From NCBI RefSeq assembly GCF_027409185.1, contig NC_084462.1, forward strand, positions 185,508,071-185,572,070: a stretch of DNA of 64,000 nucleotides. Direction: 5' to 3'. The position numbers were made by a program, and so were the translations under genes. The stretch is from Cynocephalus volans (taxonomy: Eukaryota; Chordata; Mammalia; Dermoptera; Cynocephalidae). This document shows positions 1 to 12,184 of this stretch, piece by piece. The notes beneath the pieces are model-generated. The model saw nothing but the letters and a program-made list of their open reading frames with translations. It had not been told where the DNA came from and made no database searches. How positions within the stretch are numbered: position 1 is the stretch's first letter; every line of letters begins with the position of its first letter.

Positions 1-868
1 CCAATCATTGTTATTCAAACAGGCCCAACCCATCTATATACAACATCTCAGAGGCCATCAAAAATTGCCAGGTCTACTTTCACTAGGAAACTTTTTAGCA
101 GACAAAAGAGCCTCTTCTAACCCCCATGTTTTAACTTTACAAGATGCATCTAATCTCCATGCCGTAACTCATGTAAATTAGAGGGGCCTACGTAAACGGT
201 TCCCATAAATCCCTATTAAAGATTTAAAAAAGATTGGTCATACTTGTAAGTTTTGCATTCCTTACTTACAGGTGCCCCCTTTACAATCCCCAGGAGTTAA
301 CCGTAGGAGATTAAAAGACAACTTATAATGGCAAATTGATGTTACTCATTTTTCTCCTTTTAGAAAGCTCCAGTTTGTTTTTCTTACTGTTGATACCTAT
401 CCTCATGCCTGCTGGGTGACTGCTCATTCAGGGGAAAAGGCTCGACATGCCCAAAGTCACCTTTTACAATGTTTTGCAACACTTGGACTCCCCAATCAAA
501 TTAAAACTGATCATGGCCCCTGTTTTGTTAGCCATGCATCTCAGGAGTTCCTCTCAAGCTGGCGCATTCGCCACACCACATGTATTCCATACAATCCTCA
601 TGGACAAGCTATAATAGAGCGTTATCACCAAACTTTAAAAACTCGATTACAAAAACAAAACGAGGGTACCACCAGCCCCCACCCACAATTAGGATTAGTA
701 CTATTTACATTAAACATTCTAAATTTTTCCCAAAATGAGCTAATGACACCTTTTCAGAAGCACTGGTCTAGTCAAGACATAAAGCCTGATGTACACGTTA
801 GGTGGAAAGACCCCATTTCCGGACACTGGAGAGGATCTGACCCACTCCTAACTATGGGAAGGGATTAG
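1..868 (+). pseudogene. ERV pol fragment: RNase H end plus integrase, D-type/betaretrovirus-like
   Basis: One reading frame can be followed through the segment. It begins with an RNase H C-terminal tail (His-x-Arg-x-His-like motif near base 90), continues with an HHCC zinc-binding module (two His near 155-175, two Cys near 245-260) and ends with the integrase catalytic core. The core acidic triad is visible: Asp in 'QIDVTHF' (about 340), Asp in 'KTDHGP' (about 510) and Glu in 'IIERYH' (about 618). Two in-frame stops, near 180 and 328, break the frame before the open part starts at 416, so this is a dead copy. The wording around the triad resembles betaretroviral (type B/D) integrases rather than gammaretroviral ones. 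The 5' part of the provirus lies outside the window. Env and a 3' LTR follow on the same strand. Confidence 0.85.
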
Positions 869-1097
869 GGGGTGTATTCCCCTTTGACGAACCCTGCCCC
901 AGATGGCCAAAAACCTTAAATTTGTACCTCAAAATCTTGAACCAATAACCCAGCCCAGGGACAACAACAACCCTGAGGCAAATTCTTCTCTTTCAGGAGA
1001 CTTATGTGGCAACCCGGGTGAACCTGCCTCTTAATCCTTGTGGGAGAGTTTCGCTCCAATCCTGATTGCCTTTGTACTTAGCAACATCAACAGCAGC

Positions 1098-2226
1098 ATG
1101 ATGTGTCACCTGGTCATCCTATGGACCATCTGGCTCTCGGCACATGGGGAACCAATCACCTACCAGTGCAACAAACGTGGACAAAAGATTGTTGGTTATG
1201 TTATGATGTTCATCCCCCATATTTTGAGGCTGTGGCATTAAGTAACGTAACCATCCTCACCACTAACAGCACCCAGTGTGCCATTAATTACAACAGAACC
1301 AATCCTGGTTTAACCATACAACATATGTTGGGAAAAGGATTATGTGTTGGTGTAAAGAACCCCTCCCTTTGTTCCAATACCATTATCCTCAACAGCATCT
1401 GGGCTAAACCCAGCCTTGGGCGATGTTTATGCACCACATCAGGGCTTACTGCTTATGTGTTTAATCAATCCTTATCTAATGAAACTTGTGTATCAGTGGA
1501 TAATGTTCCCCGATTATTATGGCATAAAGGGGAAGAAATGTTTCAATATTGGACAAGTACCTTTCCTCACCACAGTAAAAGGGCACTAGGGGCTGCTGTT
1601 GCCATTAATACTTTATTGGGGATTGTGGGCACTAGGGCGGGGGCTGCTGGAATAGGATATACTTACACCCACACACAAGCTTTAAGGGAGGCTATAGACA
1701 TAGATCTAGATAGGCTTGAAACATCAATTACCCATTTGCAAAAATCATTAACTTCTCTTTCCAAAGTTGTATTACAAAATAGAAGGGGATTAGACCTCCT
1801 GTGTTTACAGCAGGGAAGCTTATGTGCAGCTCTCAGGGAAGAATGTTGCTTCTATGCTGATCATTCTGGAATAGTAAAAGAATCCATGACAAAGTTTAGA
1901 GAGGGCTTGGAAAGACATAAAAGAGAGAGGCCAACGAGAGCTGGTTTCAGTCTTTGTTTAACAGTTCTCCCTGGCTTACCACCTTGATATCTGCCTTAGC
2001 GGGCCCCCTCTTAATCCTCCTCTTAGTGCTAATGTTTGGTCCTTTAATTTTTACTAAAATCATGGCTCTCATTCGACGAAATCTAGGATCCATAACTATG
2101 GTCACCCAAGTGGTAGAAAATGTGGCCCAAGAAAATTCCCCCCAAACACTTGGATCAATATGGCCCTCCAAAAAATCCACAGCAATCTTTAAGGGGCTCT
2201 GCTGGCTCTCCACAGTGGCTGGCTAG
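1098..2226 (+). pseudogene. ERV env, gamma-type/D-type, internally shortened and frameshifted
   Basis: A signal-peptide-like hydrophobic start at 1098 is in a different frame from the main open stretch at 1103-1987. The main stretch holds a CWLC (CXXC) surface-subunit motif at 1190-1201, several N-glycosylation sites (NVT, NST, NRT, NQS, NET), a basic cleavage-like site 'HSKR' near 1570-1582, a hydrophobic Ala/Gly-rich fusion peptide, a heptad region, the LQNRRGLDLL segment of the immunosuppressive-domain type, and a CX6CC motif at 1823-1849. The membrane anchor and cytoplasmic tail continue in another frame (1954-2226), so there is a frameshift in about 1925-1950. Only about 130 residues separate CXXC from the cleavage site and almost nothing lies between the signal peptide and CXXC, so the N-terminal receptor-binding part appears to be missing. 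A CXXC plus CX6CC env beside a betaretroviral-type pol is the known D-type arrangement. Confidence 0.85.
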
Positions 2227-2352
2227 CCAATGATGGATAAGATCCCCAGAGGGGGACAACCTAAGACAGGCACAGTCACAAAAAAGCCAACAAGGTTGCG
2301 AGCTTAGCCACCTTCAACTGCCCATTACAGGGTTGTTCTTCTTTTAATAGAG

Positions 2353-2756
2353 AAAACAGGGGGAGATGTTGGGCTCATTTTTAGGAGCAAACATTATCTG
2401 TGAGCCACATGGTGCCTATGCGTGGAGGATGAAGGTGGTGCCCGCGGGAAGTAGGGGAGGCGTAACCCAAGATAGCTCCAAAAGGTTTTTATTGGTCCTC
2501 CAGTATTTCCACACTCGTGAACCCTGCGTGATCGCTAAGCTCAACATGTTAGTACAAAATGCATGCCTGCGTGATCCTTGAATTGATTGCTTAGTTCATG
2601 GAAAGCCCCTACTTACTCGCTTATATAACTGGCAGTGTAATGGCAATAAAGTGGAACTGACCTGACAGAACCCCTGCCGTGTCTGAGTGTCTCTTTCACG
2701 GGGCTGGGTGGGTGGGCAGCAGGCTCACTTTTCCCCGAGATCCGTTGGTCCCAACA
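2353..2756 (+). mobile_element. Polypurine tract and 3' LTR of the D-type-like ERV
   Basis: A purine-rich tract at 2353-2366 is followed at once by an LTR that opens TGTTGGG (2367) and closes CCCAACA (2750-2756), a perfect 7-bp inverted terminal repeat. The length is 390 bp. Inside are a TATA-like tatataa at 2622-2628 and a polyadenylation signal aataaa at 2645-2650, which fits the usual U3-R-U5 order. Position right after env on the same strand makes it the 3' LTR. The 5' LTR is outside the window, so neither LTR divergence (age) nor a target-site duplication can be assessed. Confidence 0.85.
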
Positions 2757-2839
2757 CCCTGGGGATGATCCTGTCGGCTCCTTCTCCTTCTGGGTCTGCA
2801 CGAGGACCCCAGGCGCACCGCTGCAGATCCCACCGCTGA

Positions 2840-3650
2840 TGTGTACCCAGAGGAGTGTAAATCATCTGTGTGGAAGGAACTCCCGCACCCCATGTTTATG
2901 GAGGCTATATTTATAATAGCCAAGATTTGGAACCAGCATAAACGTTTGTTGACAGACGATTGGATAATGAAAATGTGGTGCATATACACAGTAAAATACT
3001 ACTCAGCCATAAAGGAAAACAAAGTTTTGTCATTCACAACACTGATGAGCTTGGAGAATTTCATCAAAAATGAAGTAAGCCAGGTACAGAAAGAGAAATT
3101 CTACAGATTGTCACTCAGAGAGAGGGGGGAGAAGGAAGGAAGGAAGGAAGGAAAGAGGGAAGGAGGGAAGGAAGGAAGGAAGGAAGGAGGGAAGGAGGGA
3201 AGAAAGGAAGGAAAGAAGAAAGGAAGGAAGGAAGGAAGGAAGGAAGGAAGGAAGGAAGGAAGGAAGGAAGGAAGGAAGGAAAGAAAAACAATAATAATAA
3301 TGTTAAATTTCAGATGGAGAGAACTGACCTGTGGTTACGAGAGGCAGGAAGGGGATGGGGTTTAGTGAGTGGTTGGTTCGTGGACACATGCCACCCAGAT
3401 AGAAAAAGGTATATCCTGTGGGTGCACAGCGGAGCCAGGCCTCTGTAATTAACATTCATTTGCTGCATGTCATCTACTGGCTGGAAGACAGGAGATAGAA
3501 CGTCATCATCACAAACAAGTCATTCAGTTTTGTAACGATGAATGTGCTAATTACCCTGATGTGATCAACAGACATTGTGCACATGTATTGCTATTCAACA
3601 GTGTACCCCACAAATATGTAAACTCTAAATGTCTTAAATGAATGAATGAA
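2840..3650 (+). mobile_element. L1 3' end, sense, split by a GGAA microsatellite
   Basis: Sequence at 2840-3110 matches the last part of L1 as I know it, including 'aatactactcagccataaa' near 2996-3013. At 3560-3620 the typical end 'gctaattaccctgatgtgatc ... gtaccccacaaatatgtaaa' appears, followed by a short (GAAT)n. The two parts flank an interrupted GGAA/GAAA tract. Derived from an old L1 family; no coding capacity. Confidence 0.75.
3127..3284 (+). repeat. Interrupted (GGAA)n/(GGGA)n microsatellite
   Basis: A nearly pure purine run made of GGAA/GAAG tetranucleotides with GGGA and GAAA interruptions. It lies inside L1 3' sequence. The open frame across it is only a consequence of the lack of stops in GAAGG-type repeats. 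Confidence 0.95.
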
Positions 3651-3654
3651 TGAA

Positions 3655-4960
3655 TTGGACATATTGAAAGAAACATATGATCATGAGGACACCATGATCT
3701 ATGAACACCATTTTGAGATTTGAAATCTACGGTGACGGTGACTGGGAGCTGCTGTTCATGGTCTCATGCAGGTTACAGCCCGACCAGCGGGGAAGGGGAA
3801 TGTTAAATAAAATTTGTGGGGGGCCAGTGATTTATACTAGGCTTCTGTGCCAGGTCGCACAGACTGAACAAATATGACATTTTACTGCCATAGCAGAGCT
3901 TCAGTTAATTGGAGGAGGCTCTGTAACCAATTAATTAATTACACTGTAAGCAATTATGTTGTTTCTACAGTGCAGTTTATTTTCTACAAATGCTTTAAGA
4001 GAATGTGATTGGTGTGGTTTTCTGAACCTGCTGTAGTCTGGAGGGCTGCCTGGTTCATGATTTTTGTTTTGTTCACTTTCTTTCTTTTCCTTTGCTCTGT
4101 TTTGTTTTTGTTTGACCAAAGAAACTCAGTTGAAATTTAAAACTTGTCTGTTTCACAAATCTGAGAAATGTATCTACCTGCTCCAAATATAACTGCATGA
4201 CAGCTTGACTAGAACAAATTACCCTCCACAGCATCCTTTCATGCACACGACTCTACTCCAGCTCCAGGTGCAGGAATGTAAGTGGGGTGTCCCTGAGCTC
4301 CCATGTGAAGCCCACCTCACTGAAGGGCATCCTGAGAGCAGAGACCAAAGCGGATGAGTCCACGTGCTGTAGGAGGGCTCTTTGTTATGATTACTGTCAT
4401 CATTGTCGTGTTGACTGGTGATTACTCACAGACATCCTGTGGGGTGTTGGCCCATCCAAGTGCTGTGCAGCTGCTCTCCCCTCACCCTGGGAGGATGCGG
4501 AGGTGGAGGGTTGAGGCTTGTAAGGGACTCAGAGAAAACGTGCTGCTGTGCGGAAGAGAGAAATTGGGAGGAAGTGCAGGATGCCCAGGGGCTCCTCTGC
4601 CTCCTGTTGCTTGTCCATGGGGCTGCCCCTGTGACTCCCTGGTGTCACTCCCTGTACCTTGGTCATGGAGGGAAATTGGAGCCAATGAAGCCAGAGGCAC
4701 GAAGGCCCTAAGTGTGGAGTGAGTTCGGATGCAGTGAGGATGCAGTGAGCATCCCCACGCTCCACCACGTGACACTCCACCCTTCCGCCCCTACGATCTT
4801 ATCTGCCTGTGTCCTGACAGGGCCCTGGGGACAGATATCACGAGGTGATTTATTCTCTCAGTTCACTAATGGGCCATGAAATCTAAAACTCAATGTTCAG
4901 TTTCTATGCACCCTAGTCCATCCCAGTCGTAATAGGTTGTTGTCAGGAGAGAGCTCAGAG
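3655..4960. other. Intergenic, no recognised gene
   Basis: I see no IGHV exon, recombination signal or octamer here, and no repeat that I can name with confidence. The 4350-4780 part is GC-richer and open in several frames on both strands, but lacks splice sites, domain similarity or codon structure that would support a gene. Confidence 0.5.
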
Positions 4961-4964
4961 AATC

Positions 4965-5384
4965 TCCAAACCCATGGTTCAGAATGGGCCACAGAACCCT
5001 CACATGTCTGGCTGTGTCACCACCCCTCACATATGGTTCCACGAGCTAGATATTTGGGAAAGATCCCGGGAGCCATTGGAAGATGACATGAGCTAAGGCC
5101 TCAGCCTCCTCAGCAGCAGTGGCAGCAGTGGTGGTGGCCTCCTGGAGCATCCCAGTGGCACTGGCAGCAACAGCCTTGCTGTGGCCCACCTGGGGCGTCC
5201 TGGTGGCAAGGGTCACTGTGCATCAGATCCACCCATCCTTTATATTTAAGTCCAACAACCACGAATGCCTGGGTGTCAGTTAGACAACCCCATAAGCAGA
5301 CAATATCCAAGGAACACCTGGGCACACATCGCAGTTACATATTCACGTCAAACACTCAGCAAGATTCCCGAGGGAGCCTGACCA
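4965..5384 (-). mobile_element. LTR-like repeat copy (same family as 36193-36697)
   Basis: Closely similar along its length to the solo LTR at 36193-36697 and to pieces at 54619-55680 and 7440-7640. Shared landmarks are 'aaagatcccg' followed by 'gatgacatgagct', the CAG/TGG-rich middle, and 'cctttat' before 'aagtcca', which on the minus strand is a TATA-like box. The high-coordinate end 'gcctgacca' (5376-5384) matches the LTR terminus. The low-coordinate terminus is not clear. Confidence 0.65.
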
Positions 5385-5429
5385 TTTGTCTTCGCTTTCC
5401 CTACAATCCACACCTTCAGGGGTCCTGGC

Positions 5430-7440
5430 AATACAATCGACACATTTGGAATCTTCTGTGATGTTCCCTTACCGAGCATAACTGACCCTTGCATTCACAT
5501 AACCTCAGTACCTACTGTATGTTCTATACACCTTGAGGTCTGTCACCACAGGTCTACATTCCATTCCTGCCATCCCAAAAGTCATTAGCTTATCCCAGCA
5601 CCAGCTCAGAAGCCCGAAGTCTCATCTGAGGCTAAAGGTAAAACTCCTTCTATTTGTGAACCTGTAAAAATCAAAAACAAATTTATCTACTTCAAGGCAC
5701 AGTGGGACAGACACTGGGTACACATTCCCATTCCAAAAGCGAGGAATAGACAAGAAGAAAGAAAAACCAGGCCCCGAACAAATTCAAAACCCAACAGGGC
5801 AAACATGAAGCGCAGTGGAGCATCTGGGCCCCCAAAGCACAGGGCAGCCTCACTCCTACAGCTCTGCTTGGTGAAGCCCATTGAGCCGCCCTGGAACCTG
5901 CAGCTCTTCCATGCCAGTGCTGACTTTGCCAGCAAACCCACAGTTCTGGGCTCCTGGCGGCCCTCCTGCCATCCTGGCTGCACTAGGAACTTCCCCAGTA
6001 GATGACCTCTGCTGCAGCTCCGCCCCTGCAGCTGGTCTCTGCCTGGGTCCCCAGGCTTTTCCATATGTCCTCTGGACCCTGGGTGGAGGCTGCAACGTCT
6101 CCACTCCACTCATTTTCTACTGGCCTGCAGACTCAACATGACGCAGATGCCACCACGGTTTTCAGCTTTATGCTCCCCAGAGCTGCTGAGGCAGAGTTGC
6201 TGTAGCCAGAGCAGCCAGAATGCAGGGTGCAGTTGGATGAGGGCAACGATGCCCAGGTCTGTCCTCCAGAAAAATCTCCATTCTCCTCGGCCTCTGGGTC
6301 TGTGATGGGAGGGGTGCTCTTCCAAACTTCTGAAATGCCTTCAGGGACTTTCTCCCATTGTCTTGGATATTAGCATCCAGCTGCCCCATCCTGGGCTCCT
6401 GAGTTACTTGAATCAGCTTGGCATTTGCCCGCAGTTCACTCACAGTCTCAGGCAGTTCTCCAACATTCGCTCACACAGTTCCAACAGCTGCATTCACACA
6501 CCCCCTCAAGGAGTGGTTGTCCTGCCCTTGCTCATGTCTGCAGCTATCCTGTAACCATTTCCACATCATAATGGAGGCTAACTTGTCCGCCTTTTCACCA
6601 GGTGAAAACATACGTGAATTTCTGCAAGGGCAGCCATCCTCAGGTAACCTGCCTATCTGTATGTGGCACTTTTTTCTCGGGTTACTAGGGCACCTGTCAG
6701 GCCATCGGGCTTCTGTGGCACCCTGTGAATCTTCTCAGGTTTACGTGGCACCCAGCAAGCTTTCCCAGGTATATCCAGCACCCAGTGAGCCATCTGCATG
6801 TCAGACAACTGTGACATGTGGTTACTATGTCCTCTCCAGAGCACATCACAACATCCACCCCTGGGTCCCATAGCTGCAGCAGCCAGGGGCTCTGCCTGTT
6901 TCTGCCACTTTACTCTTTCCCCAAGCCAACCAATTCGACCTGGGTGTATGGGACATAGGTCGTGAATTGGGTCACCTGTGCGTTGCCTGCCAGTCTGCTT
7001 GGTCCCATAGGCTGCTCGTCTTCCACTTTCTGATGAGCAAAAGGTCACCCCAGGAGATGCACAGTCTCCCCCAACTTGCCATCGGGTTGGTCATCCCCAA
7101 TGTTGGAAGCAGGAGTGACCTGTTGCTGTACTTCGGCCTCCGGGGCAAGTAGCCGTGTTCCCAAGTCTGCTTTCTGTTGCAAATCTTCAGGCCTTGTCAC
7201 TTCATGGGGTTTCCGGTCCATTTTGGCTCACAGTACAGTGAGCAACAGCCAGACCTGGTCAGCAGGAAAGCAGCCACTGGGGGCCACATGCTCAAGTGCA
7301 GCCACATTTCTTGCCACTCCCAAGGGGCTTTCTGCTTCTTTACTTGCTTGGCATCCTACCCATGACACCAGTTACTGGCCTCTTTTACCTGATTGGAATC
7401 CGACCGACAACTCTAACTGTCAGGCTAGACCTCAGAGAAC
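5430..7440. mobile_element. MaLR-type retroviral internal sequence, degenerate
   Basis: The stretch near 5575-5810 ('cattagcttatcccagcacc ... aaagtctcatctgaggct'-like wording) resembles the internal region of mammalian apparent LTR retrotransposons (MaLR, THE1/MST/MLT internal). It lies between two LTR-like pieces (4965-5384 and 7440-7640), consistent with an LTR-internal-LTR element of about 2.7 kb. No intact gag or pol frame survives; the ORFs of 60-190 codons here are chance frames. The family assignment is from memory of the sequence type, not a database match. Confidence 0.5.
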
Positions 7441-7640
7441 CTTCAAACCCATTGTACAGACTGGGTCACAGACCTGTCATATAAAGACTGGGTCACATAA
7501 CCCTCATGTGCCAGGCTGGGTCACCAGCCCCACCCAGAGTTCACATGCAGTTCTGTTAATGCGGATACCCTTCCATGACATCCCTCCTGGACTGGACATT
7601 GGCAGAAATCCACACACCCTGCAGTCTGACCAATTGTGAG
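7440..7640 (-). mobile_element. Partial LTR-like repeat
   Basis: The opening 'ccttcaaacccattgtaca' and the following 'tcacatgccaggct'-like phrase match 36214-36270 of the solo LTR; a diverged version also starts the copy at 4965. It is internally rearranged (the 'gactgggtcaca' phrase occurs twice) and truncated. Confidence 0.5.
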
Positions 7641-9770
7641 CTTCAGCATAGGTGGCAGGCCAGGTCAGAAAAGCATTCACCATTGCTACAGGCAGGACCC
7701 TGAAAATGAGGAAGGTACAGAGATAAGACAAAAGGTTGAAAAGGCATGAGAAAAGGTAAGACTTTATCTAATGATAACATAGTTGCTGTTTGATAACACC
7801 GGCCAACAGCACGCATTGTTTGGGCATTTTCCAGGGTGGGCAGTGCCACACATTTAACCTTTGACATTATCATTAGGTACAATATTATCGTAGCTGTGAG
7901 CCTCAACTGGAGGCCACACCAGTAACCTAATTTCTGTCCCCTTCTTAATGAGTGCCATGGGGGCTCTAGTGGTGAGGGAGGCTCCCATTTAGATAAAGAG
8001 TGGTTGAGTGTGATGTCAGAGGTAAGGTCTCCCCCAATGCAATGACAACAGCAAGACACCTGGGAGGGGGTGCCACTTTAGTTTCCAGTCTACCAAAGTG
8101 TCACTGGGTGGGATGTCCTGTGGCAAATGCAGAACCAGTCCCTCAGCTGCCAGATGGAATGCATTCCCCCTTCTTGTCCTTGCATGTTTAGAGCTGTGGT
8201 TATTGGTGTGTGTCCTGCAAGGCAGTCATCCACAGACTTGTGCACTGTGAGGCAGCATTTATGAGTCTTATGGCTTCAGTCACTTGGGAAAACATGCCCT
8301 TCTGGTCCTCTCTGGTGCCAACGTTTTCAGTGTAGTTTTCAACATCCCATTCATACGTTCAATGAGTCCAGTGGTGGTGTGGTTCCAAGGCAGATGAAAA
8401 GTCCATACTATGATGTGGGCCTCTGACGACTCTTATGCAACATGTCCAGTGAAACAACTCCTGTGATCCTTGTCTACAAGCCAGGACCCCAGATGTGTCT
8501 ACCTGCCATTGAGTGACAGGTGGGTGGAACACCCAATATTCCCTGGCAGGTGTCTTGGGGACATGGTCTCAAATAACTCTGTGGAAAATCCTTGTCTTCA
8601 GCCTGAATATCTGAATATTTTATGGGCAGAGCAGTCTCTTCTCTGTGTCCTATATTCTTTGTTGGCCCCAGTGTCTGGAATTTTGATGAGCCCAGTCAGC
8701 CACTTCAGAGGGTGTTAGCAAGTCTTATAGCAGAACAGCTGGGGCTGTAGGTAAGGCATCAGCCTCATGAGAGCACAGCAAGGTGGTTGAGGACTGAGCT
8801 GACAGTTGCCTTAAGACAACTGGGGTTGTGGCTTGAAGCAGATTCCTCATGTCCCTCCACAATTCCACACCCCAAAGAGTCTTTGAGTATTGTCCAGTTT
8901 TGTTGTTGTTTTTGTCATGTTTTGTGGGTTTTTTTTTTTGGTTTTGGTTTTTGTACCACTGTGGCAACCAAGTCGTCAGACCGTTCTAAACAGCATCAAC
9001 TTGTGAGTCAGTGTGATCCTCACCACTTGAATTTCAGTGCACTGGCTTCTCAGTTTAGTTCTTCCTTCATACCAGATGATGCCAGAGCACAACAGGATGG
9101 CAGAGAAATGGCAGGTGAGTGGATTTCCCTGCTTCTACCATCTCCACACCAGATACCCTAGTGACGGGTGTCTACACCTTCCACCACAGAATGGAGAGGT
9201 GGAGCAAAATCTGCTAGTGTTGGGGTGGGGTCCAAATTCATGTATATAACCAGGCCCCAGCAGTGTGTATAGTTCTTCTGACAGCAGACTAGTTTTGTAA
9301 GTGTTTTAATGTCGTAATTAGTATGTCATTTCTGCAATCCACTAACATGAGCCCAGACACTCATCAGCTTCAAAAGCATGTCTTTAATCCAGCCACTCAC
9401 TGGCATGGAGGTGCACACTTCCACCAGCAAGTTGATGTCAAAACTTCAGTCTGCTGCAGTGTCAAATTGTTGGCCAAGATCTGTTCTCAATAGGGCTGTG
9501 TATGGTTTTCCTACTTTTCTGTAGCGGTGTCCAGAACCCTAATGGGATGCAGTTCCCATTCTGCTTCCACCATGGACCCCAATCAAATCCCTCTAGATAG
9601 ACACTAGCATCCATTTTATATCTTACACCTGGCATCAACTTTTCTATGACCTGTACATGTTTGGCAAACAATTTAGCTTTATCAAATGCCTCTTGTGGGG
9701 AGCATTCCTATCCTAGCTACCGACCCTCTTCACTATAGCATCGAGGGGTCTCGACATTTCTGCTAGTTTC
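7640..9770 (-). mobile_element. Degenerate ERVL-like pol region (antisense)
   Basis: Read on the minus strand, 8340-8400 gives an integrase-like signature 'GLIERMNGMLK', preceded by 'FHLPWNHTTT', resembling the conserved end of the class III (ERVL) integrase core. Sequence at 9380-9700 reads as eroded pol from further upstream, in the expected order for a minus-strand element (upstream pol at higher coordinates). No frame longer than about 140 codons remains. The class call rests on the integrase motif; the exact limits are uncertain. Confidence 0.55.
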
Positions 9771-9774
9771 ATGT

Positions 9775-10330
9775 TTCCACACATGGATATCCAGATTTCC
9801 CAGCACCATTTCTTGAAGAGGCTGTCCTCTGCCCGTTTAATGTTCTTGTGATATTACTGAAGATCAGTTGGCTGTAAACATGTGGGTTGATTTCTAGGTT
9901 CTCTATTCAGTTCCATTGATCCACGTGTCTGCTTTTAAGCCAGTACCATGCTGTTCTGGTAGCCATAACTCTGTAGGATAACTTGAAGACCTGCTGGAGG
10001 ACACAACAGCATCACAACAATTAAATTCTAGAGGAAAATTTAATCAAATAGGTGAAAATATGTATACTGAGCACTCTAAAGCATTGATGAAAAAAGAATG
10101 AAAATGACGGAAAAAAAAAAAAAAAAACAACCAAAAAACCTTTGTTCACAGATTTGAAGTATTAATGTAATTGTGAGTTTTATACTATGCCAAGCATTAA
10201 ACACAATCTTTATCAAAATCGCACTTCAATTTTTTACACATAAATGAAAAGAAATTCTAAAATTTGTTTAAAACCACAGAAGACCTCAAATAGCCAAAGC
10301 AATTCTGAACTCAACAACAAAGCTAAAGTC
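9775..10330 (-). mobile_element. L1 ORF2 fragment with 5' inversion
   Basis: 9775-9985 is antisense L1 ORF2 ('tggatatccagatttcccag', 'cagtaccatgctgttctggt'). 9990-10330 is sense ORF2 from just upstream ('gcattgatgaaaaaagaatg', 'aatagccaaagcaattctga'). The sense part ends within about 30 bases, in L1 coordinates, of where the antisense part begins. That is the footprint of a twin-primed (5'-inverted) minus-strand insertion. Confidence 0.7.
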
Positions 10331-11030
10331 CATCCATGATTTTTACATTACAAAAAAGAATGAAAAGTTTTCTACTGAACCTTTTTGAGACTATGTTACA
10401 AGACTGTAAGTCATGTTCAACGTTACTGGGAAATATTGGTTTTACCTTTATTGCTTGTTTAGACAACCGTAATCATACTTTGCTGCAAACTGCAAGTCCT
10501 GACCTTCCTGCTGGTAACTGTCATTCTGATGTCAATTTGGGTTTCTTAGCCCTTTTGTGCACAGCTCAGGCATGATCCCTTGCACACCTCTCAGGAGGCA
10601 GCCTGGAGCCTTGACTGTGGTCTGCACCCACGTTCGTTCTCTGAGCCTGTGCTTTGTGGATCCCCTTCAGGTACACGCTTGCAGGTCAGGAGGTGAGCCA
10701 GGACTCCATGCAGATGCAGCAGCTTCCTCTCCACCTGCTCCTCTCCCTGCTGCTGTCTCCACTGGCTGCTTCCTAGGGGGTTCCCTTTCTGTCTTTAATT
10801 CTTCCAAGGCAGAGTTTAAATGATGCTGGTGTATGAATTCAGCAGGGGTGGAGAATTCCAGATTCTCACATCACCAGGACATGGCTGGGAGGGAAAGGGG
10901 TGCTGCCTGGTTGTTGGCACTTATGGTGTCCTGTGGACACAGCAAAAACAATTCCGATTCACAGGGACTGCGGTCATCACCTTTCTACCTTCTAGAATGT
11001 GATATATAGAGATATTTCATAACCCATCAA
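10330..11030. other. Intergenic, unclassified
   Basis: No IGHV remnant and no repeat I can name. Short open frames occur (for example 10557-10823) but have no recognisable domain, splice site or promoter support. Confidence 0.45.
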
Positions 11031-11895
11031 CAGAAGGATTAAATGATCAATTAAAAATGGGCAAGGAATGGAATACACCTTAAAAGTGAATAAGAGAAAT
11101 ATCTGAAGAGCAAATGAAAAGATCGTCAATGTCATCAGTTATCAGGAAAATACAAATAAAAACACAAGGTAGCACTTCAGATCCACTAAAGTGGCCCCAG
11201 TTTTTAAAGGAAATGAATAAGTATCCTCATGGATATGTAGACATTGGAAAAATTGCAGAGAGCTGGGGTTCAGGCAAAATGGTAGAACGACTGTGGCCAC
11301 GATTCTGGCAGTTATGTAAACAGTTTAATGCAGAAGTTCGCCATGACCCAGTAATTCCACTCCTATTTATACGCCAAGATAAGTGAAAAGAGGTGCCCAA
11401 CAGAAATTTCCATGAATGATCACAGCAGCACTATTCAGAGGAGCTAAAAAGTGAATAATTCCAAACTTTCACTGACTGATGTGTTGATAAACAAATGTGG
11501 TAGAATTGGAAAGTATTCACCGATAGAAACGAATGAGGTACTGACACACGCGACAACAAGAATGAACTTTGAAATCATTACAGCAAGTAGAAGAAGCAGA
11601 CCCAAAAGACCACGTATTATATAATTCCATTTTTATGAAATATGCAGAATAGGTGAATCCATAGAGACAGAAATCATATGAGTGGTTTCTAGGGGCATTC
11701 AGAGACAGGAATGAAAAGTGACTGTGTGTAGGGTGTGGGCTTTACTGTTGAGGCAATGAAAATGTCCTGTAACTAGACACTGGTGATAGCTAACAAACCG
11801 TGTGAAAATATTGTGTCACTAGACTGTATAGTTTAAAATGGTTAAAATGCTGAATGTAATTTTATATAAATTGTACCATCACATGCCTTAAAGAA
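11030..11895 (+). mobile_element. Old L1 3' end, sense
   Basis: The C-terminal part of ORF2 and the 3' untranslated region of an old L1 family can be followed ('aaaaatgggcaaggaatgga', then 'cactcctatttatacgccaa', then a 3' end with 'actgtatagtttaaaatggtt' near 11820). Highly diverged, no coding potential. Confidence 0.7.
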
Positions 11896-12184
11896 AACAT
11901 ATTAAATTCAACTTGTTTTTACATTAATCGTTTTAAGGTAACAGAAACCACATTTTAAAGGAACCCACAAAAAGCAAATGAAAAAAAATGTAATAATAAG
12001 ATTTCCTGAGAAAGACTTCTAGTGAAAAAGGACTGAAAGGAAACCCTGTTTATCTTCTGCACCTGCTCTTCAGTGGAAATTCCGTACTAAGTGTGCACTG
12101 AGCTCCTCCTACCGCCAAGTCCACTCCTGTCTTCCAGCAGAGGTTTGTTTGTATCTGGGCTTGAACTGAGTTCCCCTCACTGTA

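Noticed and set aside
4354-4780. Several overlapping ORFs in a GC-richer stretch
   Set aside because: Open in many frames on both strands, no recognisable domain, no gene signals.
7076-7639. 187-codon plus-strand ORF
   Set aside because: Lies in antisense retroviral/LTR debris; composition and wording match the repeat rather than a gene.
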